From positions 1-23,382 of the forward strand of contig JABURN010000157.1 of the NCBI GenBank assembly GCA_014762585.1: DNA of 23,382 nt. Reading direction: 5' to 3'. The stretch comes from Methylophaga sp. Its GTDB lineage: Bacteria; Pseudomonadota; Gammaproteobacteria; Nitrosococcales; Methylophagaceae. The translations under genes were made by a program, and so were the position numbers. The notes beneath the pieces are model-generated. The model was not told the origin of the DNA. It saw only the letters and a program-made list of their open reading frames with translations, and ran no database searches. Below are positions 18,036 to 23,382 of the stretch, in pieces. Within the stretch, counting starts at the first letter, position 1; every line of letters begins with the position of its first letter.

Positions 18036-18986
18036 ATGCAGTTTTTATCAAAAGAAACCCATATCAATTTCATGTCGAAACGCCTGCTGGCAGCGGTGTT
18101 TTCGATCATTTTAGTCATTTTATCCGTCGGCTCCCTGGTGATGCAGGGCTTGAACTTCGGTATCGACTTTACCGGCGGCACCATGATCGAGCTGGGTTAC
18201 AAGGAACAGGTCGACCTGAATAAGCTTCGTCAGGATCTTGCCGAAGGTGGGTATCCAGAAGCCACGGTGCAGAACTTCGGTTCGATTCATGATGTGCTGA
18301 TTCGACTGCCGGTCATCGAAACCCAGAACATGGCCCAGCTTAGTAATGAAGTGGTGTCGATGCTGCAGAGTAAAAACCAGACCGAAATCGATGTGCGCCG
18401 CGTTGAGTTTGTCGGCCCGCAGGTTGGCGACGAACTGACCGAGCAGGGTGGGCTGGCCATGCTCTACGCGTTGATCGGTATCCTGATCTATGTATCGCTT
18501 CGCTTTGAATATCGTTTTGCTATTGGTTCGGTGGTGGCATTGATACATGACGTTGTCATCACCCTGGGCTTTTTCTCGCTGACCCGTATCGAGTTTGACC
18601 TGACAGTACTGGCGGCGATTCTGGCGATTATTGGTTACTCGCTCAACGATACCATCGTGGTGTTTGACCGGATCCGTGAAACTTTCCTGCGGATGCGAAA
18701 GGGCACTTCAGTGGAAATTGTTAATGCGGCCCTGAATGACACGCTGAGCCGGACCCTGATGACTTCCTTGACCACTTTGCTGGTTGTGGTGGCTTTGTTC
18801 ATGTTTGGCGGTGAAGTGATTCATGCCTTCTCAATCGCTTTATTGTTTGGCATCGTGATTGGTACTTATTCGTCAATTTATATCGCCAGTAACACCATTC
18901 TGGCGATGGGCGTGAGTAAGGAAGATCTGCTGCCGCCTGTGAAAGAAGATGATGAGAATGTGAACCCGGATGGCAGTCAGGTATAG
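18036..18986 (+). CDS. secF: Protein translocase subunit SecF
   Basis: This 316-residue partner of SecD has six membrane helices. TM1 is at about 17-36, followed by the SecF motif FGIDFTGGTMIEL (41-53). The late region contains YSLNDTIVVFDRIRE with the conserved Asn-Asp, and TLMTSLTTLLVV. I chose the ATG at 18036 with AGGA ten bases upstream; a TTG at 18027 would add three residues. It starts 12 bases after the secD stop and is the last gene of the operon. Confidence 0.97.
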   Translation: MQFLSKETHINFMSKRLLAAVFSIILVILSVGSLVMQGLNFGIDFTGGTMIELGYKEQVDLNKLRQDLAEGGYPEATVQNFGSIHDVLIRLPVIETQNMAQLSNEVVSMLQSKNQTEIDVRRVEFVGPQVGDELTEQGGLAMLYALIGILIYVSLRFEYRFAIGSVVALIHDVVITLGFFSLTRIEFDLTVLAAILAIIGYSLNDTIVVFDRIRETFLRMRKGTSVEIVNAALNDTLSRTLMTSLTTLLVVVALFMFGGEVIHAFSIALLFGIVIGTYSSIYIASNTILAMGVSKEDLLPPVKEDDENVNPDGSQV

Positions 18987-19003
18987 CCTTAAGGTTCATC
19001 AAT

Positions 19004-19034
19004 AAAAAAAGCCCGGACTATCCGGGCTTTTTTT
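19004..19034. terminator. Bidirectional terminator after secF
   Basis: A 14-base-pair stem (19004-19017 with 19021-19034) has a GCCCGGA/TCCGGGC core, a three-base loop and seven A/T pairs that give a T run in both directions. It ends secF and also lies directly after the small - strand gene. Confidence 0.95.
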
Positions 19035-19287
19035 ATGACAGAGAATGGTGATCCCTGAATCGCAGAGCTTTGCTGATAAAGGTCGGTGACTGATGACGAC
19101 GGCGTGACTCCATGGTGATGACGTTCTCACTGCTTTCTGCAAGCTCGCGCTGCCTGGCTTCATCCACGGTTTCCACACTGAGGATGCGGCATTGCTCAAG
19201 CTGGCAATGGTAGCTACTGATGGTCGCCAGTTCTTCCAGCCCTTCCATCACCAGCCGCATTTCAAGTTCCAGGGATTTATCCGTCAT
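19033..19287 (-). CDS. Small hypothetical protein, 84 residues
   Basis: I do not recognise this protein. It is polar, starts MTDKSLELEMRLVMEGLEEL, has an acidic helical first half, a His-Cys-x4-Cys stretch (HCQLEQC, about 27-33) and a basic, His-rich end. No signal peptide or membrane helix is seen. Support for a real gene: AGG-rich bases just before the ATG (AATAGGTATAGGACT), a stop that falls at the edge of a strong bidirectional terminator, and an otherwise empty interval between secF and the next gene. An overlapping 66-codon - strand reading in another frame (18999-19199) runs through the terminator and is less likely. Its promoter would lie in 19288-19464, a region shared with the propeller gene; no clear -10/-35 was found there. 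Confidence 0.6.
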   Translation of the reverse strand: MTDKSLELEMRLVMEGLEELATISSYHCQLEQCRILSVETVDEARQRELAESSENVITMESRRRHQSPTFISKALRFRDHHSLS

Positions 19288-19464
19288 AGTCCTATACCTA
19301 TTTACTTACTATGGGTATCGGTCAATTCCCGGCTGACTTGAGTATTAAATGACAGATAGGGCTTTAGTAGTGATCAAAGGTTCTGAAAGCCTAAAATAGG
19401 AGTTATCACTGAGCTTATTAGAAGAAGACGTGGTCTGAGATGATAAGTGAACAAAAGAGAAAGA

Positions 19465-20421
19465 ATGATGATACGGAAACCGGCGATAATTCTTTTCCTG
19501 GGAATAATCAGCACTAGTGTCAGCGCTGAAGGGCTTGATCGGGCCTACGTCAGCAATGAGATGTCAGACAGCATCAGTGTTATCGATCTTGAGTCGAATA
19601 CAGTCAGCAAGACACTGCCAGTGGGCGACCGGCCCCGTGGTATGGCCCTGTCAGCAGATCATTCAGAATTGTATGTCGCAGTCGGTCAGGAAGATGCGAT
19701 CGCGGTCGTCGATTTGCTCACGCTCAGCGTCAAGGACAAACTGGTCGTCGGGAGTGATCCGGAAACCCTGGCGGTCGGTCCGGATGGCTTCTTATATGTA
19801 CCGAATGAGGATGCTGGTCAGTTGACAGTGATTAATCCGCAGAATGAATCGGTACTGGCCAGGATTCAGGTTGGCACTGAACCGGAAGGGGTAGCAGTAT
19901 CCCCTGATGGCAAACTGGTGCTGGTGACCAGCGAGGCCAGTAACAAAGTGCATGTCATCACAACAGCAGATCACCAGCTTGTTAAGTCGATGACGGTTGC
20001 CGCCAGGCCCCGAGGGGTCATCTTCAATCACGCCGGTTCGCGAGCTTATGTTGCGAGTGAAGTGGGCAATGAAGTGGCGATGATCGATATGAAAACCTTA
20101 TCTGTTGCTGAACGGGCGTCGGTAGAAGTCACAGGGGCCCGACCGATGGCGGTTTTGCTCAGCCCAGACGATAAAACACTGTATGTGTCTACCGGCCGCG
20201 CCAATGCCGTGGCGGTACTGGATGCTGAAACTCTCGCGCACCAGGGCAGTATCATGGTCGGTCAGCGGGTGTGGGGGCTGGCTATCACCGATGATGGCAG
20301 TAAGCTCTATACTGCAGACGGAATCAGTAATAGTGTCTCTGTCATTGATACCAACAAACTTGAGCTCATCAACACGATCCCGGTGGGTAAGTCGCCGTGG
20401 GGTGTGGTTATTGTTGACTAA
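19465..20421 (+). CDS. Exported YVTN beta-propeller protein (PQQ-catabolism-associated type)
   Basis: This 318-residue protein has a signal peptide (MMIRKPAIILFLGIISTSVSA, cut near 21/22) followed by about seven blades of roughly 42 residues. Each blade carries a variant of YVSN...SVIDL...TIPVG..P.G. Examples are AYVSNEMSDSISVIDL, LVLVTSEASNKVHVI and LYTADGISNSVSVID. Such proteins of about 300 residues are often annotated as PQQ-dependent catabolism-associated beta-propellers and found near PQQ alcohol dehydrogenases. I chose the ATG at 19465 because it gives a clean signal peptide; an in-frame GTG at 19447 would add six polar residues, and the ATG at 19468 is also possible. No dehydrogenase or PQQ gene is adjacent. 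It is probably periplasmic; the molecular role is unknown. No terminator hairpin follows. Confidence 0.85.
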   Translation: MMIRKPAIILFLGIISTSVSAEGLDRAYVSNEMSDSISVIDLESNTVSKTLPVGDRPRGMALSADHSELYVAVGQEDAIAVVDLLTLSVKDKLVVGSDPETLAVGPDGFLYVPNEDAGQLTVINPQNESVLARIQVGTEPEGVAVSPDGKLVLVTSEASNKVHVITTADHQLVKSMTVAARPRGVIFNHAGSRAYVASEVGNEVAMIDMKTLSVAERASVEVTGARPMAVLLSPDDKTLYVSTGRANAVAVLDAETLAHQGSIMVGQRVWGLAITDDGSKLYTADGISNSVSVIDTNKLELINTIPVGKSPWGVVIVD

Positions 20422-20507
20422 GCCGATCAATCCATTCTGAGCTACATTCAGCAATAATGCCGCATTAAATACTTTGTTCGCCGCAGGCGACGGGGTATCA
20501 TGCCTGC

Positions 20508-21020
20508 ATGATTTTATTGCAGCGTTTTTTCCAGATCTGCCTGTTCAAGGCTGGCCCCGCCGATGTGCCGGCGTCCCACTGGTTACTCAAACTGGTTTGT
20601 CTGATTTATTTTTCTGTTGGCACGCTGGTCAGTCATGTGGATCATCCCTGGTCCGCCGCCCTGTTTGCCAGCTTGAGTGATACGCTGCTGTTAGTCGCAG
20701 TCTGCTGGTTACTCGTTTCGGTCCGGGGTATGGGGGAGCGCTTTCTGCAAACTGCCACTGCCATGGCCGGTACCGGTGCCATTATGGGGCTGTTCGGTTT
20801 ACCTATTTTCCTGCTGTTTCGCCAGGTTGAGTCACAGGGACAACTGACCAGCCTGGTACTATTGCTGGTGTTGATTTTGATGTTCTGGAGCCTGTTCATT
20901 ACTGCCCATATTTTCCGTCATGCGTTGGAAATTCGACCCGGTATGGCAGCGATTTTGACAGTCGCCTACACCATTCTGTCTCTGGTCGTGGTGGGGTTAA
21001 CGATTTCAGGAGTGGCATAA
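20508..21020 (+). CDS. Four-helix integral membrane protein of unknown function
   Basis: This 170-residue hydrophobic protein has four likely membrane helices at about 26-44, 50-70, 85-104 and 114-135, plus a fifth near 146-168 that would make five. It begins MILLQRFFQICLFKAGPADVPAS. There are no catalytic motifs that I recognise and no signal peptide. Its stop touches the mpl GTG directly and CAGGAG for mpl lies inside its end, so the two are co-transcribed. Small membrane proteins of this kind sit next to mpl in some gammaproteobacteria, but I cannot give a function. A weak ribosome site precedes the ATG; an ATG at 20500 opens only a three-codon frame. Confidence 0.75.
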   Translation: MILLQRFFQICLFKAGPADVPASHWLLKLVCLIYFSVGTLVSHVDHPWSAALFASLSDTLLLVAVCWLLVSVRGMGERFLQTATAMAGTGAIMGLFGLPIFLLFRQVESQGQLTSLVLLLVLILMFWSLFITAHIFRHALEIRPGMAAILTVAYTILSLVVVGLTISGVA

Positions 21021-22370
21021 GTGCATATTCATATCTTGGGGATCTGCGGCACCTTCATGGGCGGTCTCGCATTACTGGCAAGAGAGCTGGGCATGAGCGT
21101 CAGCGGCAGTGATGCCAATGTCTACCCGCCGATGAGTGATCAACTGGCCTCGGCGGGTATTGATGTCATGGAAGGCTATGATCCTGCACATCTGGAACCC
21201 GCGCCTGATCTGGTGGTGATGGGCAATGCCATGACTCGCGGTAATCCGGCGGTGGAATACGTGCTCAATAAAGGTCTGCCCTATGTCTCAGGGCCGCAAT
21301 GGCTGGCTGAGAATGTACTGCGTAGTCGCTGGGTATTGGGCGTATCGGGTACCCATGGCAAGACTACGACCAGCAGTCTGCTGGCCTGGATCCTGGAACA
21401 TGCGGGCATGTCACCCGGTTTTCTGATTGGCGGGGTGCCGGATAATTTCGGTGAAACAGCCAGACTCGGCAACACCCCGTTTTTTGTGATTGAGGCGGAT
21501 GAATATGACACGGCCTTTTTCGATAAACGCTCCAAGTTTGTTCACTATCAGCCACGCACACTGATCATCAATAATCTCGAGTTTGATCATGCCGATATTT
21601 TTGAGGATCTGGCGGCGATTCAGAAACAGTTCCACCACCTGGTCAGAACTGTGCCTTCTGAGGGGCTGATTGTTTCACCGCAGGAAAAGGCCATTGATCA
21701 GGTATTCGAAATGGGCTGCTGGACACCCAGACAAACGCTGGGTCATGACGGTGACTGGCAGGCCAGTTTAATCAACAAAGACGGCAGTGAGTTTGAGGTT
21801 CGCTTCGAAGACCAGACCGCGACTGTTCGCTGGAATATGCTGGGGCAGCATAATGTCAGTAATGCGCTGGCCGCTATCGCCGCCGCCCGTCATATTGGTG
21901 TGACTCTGGAACATGCGGCCAAAGCTTTATCTGAGTTTGTCGGCGTCAAACGCCGGCTGGAGCTGCGCGGTGAAGTCGACAATATCCGTGTCTATGATGA
22001 TTTTGCCCATCACCCGACGGCGATTGCCACCACGATTGCCGGACTGCGGGCGCGTATCGGTAACCGCAAACTGGTCGCAGTATTGGAACCGCGATCCAAT
22101 ACGATGAAAATGGGCGTGCATCAGGATGCCTTGGCGCAGTCACTGATCCAGGCCGACCGGGTGCTGCTGTTTCAGGATGCCGGTCTCAAGTGGTCTCTGA
22201 AACAGGTCACCGAGAGTCTGGGCGACCATGTCAGCGTGCATGATTCCGTGGATGGCATCGTCACAGCTTTGCAGAAAGAAGCGGGGCAGGGCGATGAAAT
22301 TCTGGTTATGAGTAACGGCGGCTTCGGTGGTATCCACCAGAAAATTCTGGAGGCGCTGGCATCACGATGA
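21021..22370 (+). CDS. mpl: UDP-N-acetylmuramate:murein tripeptide ligase
   Basis: This 449-residue Mur-ligase family enzyme recycles cell-wall peptide by joining L-Ala-gamma-D-Glu-meso-DAP to UDP-MurNAc, using ATP. It shows the N-terminal nucleotide-sugar fold (HILGICGTFMGGLALLARELG, where Mpl has GICGTFMG), the P-loop GVSGTHGKTTT with Lys114, the metal/phosphate segment EADEYDTAFFDKRSKFVHY, and the C-terminal DDFAHHPTAI. The length is normal (about 450). The start is GTG with CAGGAG eight bases upstream, adjacent to the stop of the preceding membrane-protein gene. Its TGA overlaps the ubiX ATG. Confidence 0.97.
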   Translation: MHIHILGICGTFMGGLALLARELGMSVSGSDANVYPPMSDQLASAGIDVMEGYDPAHLEPAPDLVVMGNAMTRGNPAVEYVLNKGLPYVSGPQWLAENVLRSRWVLGVSGTHGKTTTSSLLAWILEHAGMSPGFLIGGVPDNFGETARLGNTPFFVIEADEYDTAFFDKRSKFVHYQPRTLIINNLEFDHADIFEDLAAIQKQFHHLVRTVPSEGLIVSPQEKAIDQVFEMGCWTPRQTLGHDGDWQASLINKDGSEFEVRFEDQTATVRWNMLGQHNVSNALAAIAAARHIGVTLEHAAKALSEFVGVKRRLELRGEVDNIRVYDDFAHHPTAIATTIAGLRARIGNRKLVAVLEPRSNTMKMGVHQDALAQSLIQADRVLLFQDAGLKWSLKQVTESLGDHVSVHDSVDGIVTALQKEAGQGDEILVMSNGGFGGIHQKILEALASR

Positions 22371-22975
22371 CCGATAATAAACAGATTGCAGTCGCTATTA
22401 CCGGGGCCTCAGGCGCGCCCTACGCAAAACGATTACTGGAAATTCTGCTGCAAAGCGACATCACCGTGCACCTGATGATTTCTGCTGCGGGCCGTATTGT
22501 GCTGGCAGATGAACTGGATTGGAAACTGCCTGCCCGTGCCGGAGATGTTCAGACTCTTCTCAGTGAGCAGTTCCAGTGTCAGCCTGAGCAGCTAAAAGTC
22601 TATGGTGAACAGCAGTGGTCCGCACCGCTGGCAAGTGGTTCACACCGGGTGCCAACGATGATTGTCTGCCCCTGCACCATGGGCACTTTGTCAGCGATTG
22701 CCTGTGGCCAGAGCGATAATTTGATTAATCGTGCCGCGGATGTGATGCTGAAAGAGAATCGCAAATTAATCCTGGTGCCAAGGGAAGCGCCGTTTTCTGC
22801 CATTCACCTGGAAAATATGCTGAAACTGGCGCGACTGGGCGTTTGTATTCTGCCGCCCAGCCCCGGGTTTTATTTCCGACCGGGCAGCCTGCAGGAAGTG
22901 GTGGATTTTGTGGTCGCCCGTATTCTGGATCAGGCCGGTATTGAACACAGCCTGATGCCACGCTGGGGCGAATAG
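22367..22975 (+). CDS. ubiX: Flavin prenyltransferase UbiX
   Basis: This 202-residue protein makes prenylated FMN from FMN and dimethylallyl phosphate, the cofactor of the decarboxylase UbiD in ubiquinone synthesis. Family marks are VAITGASGAPYAKRLLEILL at the N-terminus, CPCTMGTLSAIACGQSDNL, and RKLILVPREAPFSAIHLENM, then PPSPGFYFRP. It overlaps mpl by four bases (ATGA), so translation is coupled. The pairing with mpl is common in gammaproteobacteria and reflects location, not pathway. No ubiD lies in the window. Confidence 0.96.
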   Translation: MTDNKQIAVAITGASGAPYAKRLLEILLQSDITVHLMISAAGRIVLADELDWKLPARAGDVQTLLSEQFQCQPEQLKVYGEQQWSAPLASGSHRVPTMIVCPCTMGTLSAIACGQSDNLINRAADVMLKENRKLILVPREAPFSAIHLENMLKLARLGVCILPPSPGFYFRPGSLQEVVDFVVARILDQAGIEHSLMPRWGE

Positions 22976-23004
22976 TCTGGACAGGACAAGGCAGCCAAGT
23001 CGCG

Positions 23005-23010
23005 TATAAT
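23005..23010 (+). promoter_or_regulatory. Consensus -10 for fhs
   Basis: TATAAT lies 29 bases before the fhs ATG in the 64-base gap after ubiX. No good -35 was seen at 16-18 bases; GGACAA at 22984-22989 is 15 bases away. This suggests fhs has its own promoter. Confidence 0.45.
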
Positions 23011-23039
23011 GCTGGCTTAGAATAAACAGCAGGGAAATC

Positions 23040-23382
23040 ATGTCTGATATCGAAATCGCACAACAGGCAACGATGCAGGAAGTGACCGGCCTTGCCGGAG
23101 AGCGACTGGGCATTGCCTCGGAACATCTCGATCCCTACGGCCGCTACAAGGCCAAAGTCTCTCTGGATGTGCTGGATGAACTGGCCGACCGTCCCGACGG
23201 CAAACTGATACTGGTGACCGCGATCAGTCCGACCCCGGCCGGTGAAGGTAAAACCACCACCACCATTGGCTTGAGCGACGCACTCAACCGTATCGGCAAA
23301 CAATCTCTGGTCTGTGTCCGCGAGCCATCAATGGGGCCCTGTTTCGGTCTCAAGGGCGGTGCCGCCGGCGGCGGTTATGCCC
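23040..23382 (+). CDS. fhs: Formate-tetrahydrofolate ligase (N-terminal part, runs off window)
   Basis: Only the first 114 codons are present; the full protein is usually about 555-580 residues. The P-loop-like ATP site is seen in [21 protein letters not shown], followed by [20 protein letters not shown], which matches the family signature (usually REPSLGPVFG-[VIM]-KGGAAGGG) with Cys at one usually aliphatic place. It makes 10-formyl-tetrahydrofolate from formate, ATP and tetrahydrofolate; in methylotrophs this links formate to C1 assimilation. An AGGGAA ribosome site precedes the ATG. Confidence 0.95.
   Translation, partial: MSDIEIAQQATMQEVTGLAGERLGIASEHLDPYGRYKAKVSLDVLDELADRPDGKLILVTAISPTPAGEGKTTTTIGLSDALNRIGKQSLVCVREPSMGPCFGLKGGAAGGGYA

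Noticed and set aside
18999..19199. 66-codon - strand frame overlapping the small hypothetical gene
   Set aside because: It reads through the terminator and has no ribosome site; the 84-codon frame fits better.
19369..19410. AGTGAT...ATCACT inverted repeat in the intergenic region before the propeller gene
   Set aside because: The arms are only six bases with a 30-base gap, which is expected by chance; no operator can be claimed.

Overview
The window looks like part of a gammaproteobacterial chromosome (moderate GC, dense short-spaced operons, a tgt-yajC-secD-secF block, mpl followed by ubiX). A Methylophaga-like or other methylotrophic gammaproteobacterium is a reasonable guess, because of the PQQ-catabolism-type beta-propeller gene and fhs. 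That genus guess is inference only. No rRNA, tRNA, insertion sequence, prophage or CRISPR array was seen.

Region 1 (about 40-13058, all + strand) is a chemotaxis operon: STAS protein, cheY, cheA, cheW, a ParA-like ATPase, a soluble receptor, cheR, cheD, cheB, a short membrane receptor-like protein, a fliK-like gene and a third receptor, closed by a strong terminator. The core order cheY-cheA-cheW-receptor-cheR-cheD-cheB is, from memory, that of the Pseudomonas aeruginosa Che2 (Aer2) cluster. Here the receptor in the Aer2 position begins with a flavohaemoglobin-type globin, followed by two PAS domains, a HAMP-like segment and a Tsr-type signalling domain that ends in a CheR-tether-like pentapeptide. 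No cheZ or cheC is present. The second receptor-like protein carries a CheZ-like D-x3-Q helix and shares the C-terminal peptide GDVELF with CheD. This cluster is the most interesting part of the window.

Region 2 (13163-14486) holds a secreted retropepsin-like 'zinc protease' family protein convergent with pyrF (- strand); one bidirectional terminator lies between them. Region 3 (14607-18986) is tgt, then yajC-secD-secF (tRNA queuosine modification and the Sec accessory complex), ended by a bidirectional terminator shared with a small unknown - strand gene. Region 4 (19465-20421) is an exported seven-bladed beta-propeller. Region 5 (20508-22975) is a putative operon of a four-helix membrane protein, mpl (murein recycling) and ubiX (prenyl-FMN synthesis for ubiquinone). 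Region 6 (23040 to the edge) is the start of fhs (formate-tetrahydrofolate ligase).

How region 1 should work: receptors control CheA, which phosphorylates CheY and CheB. CheR and CheB set receptor methylation and CheD deamidates receptor glutamines. The ParA-like protein probably positions the array, and the STAS protein may add a regulatory input. The globin/PAS receptor suggests the system responds to O2, NO or redox state.
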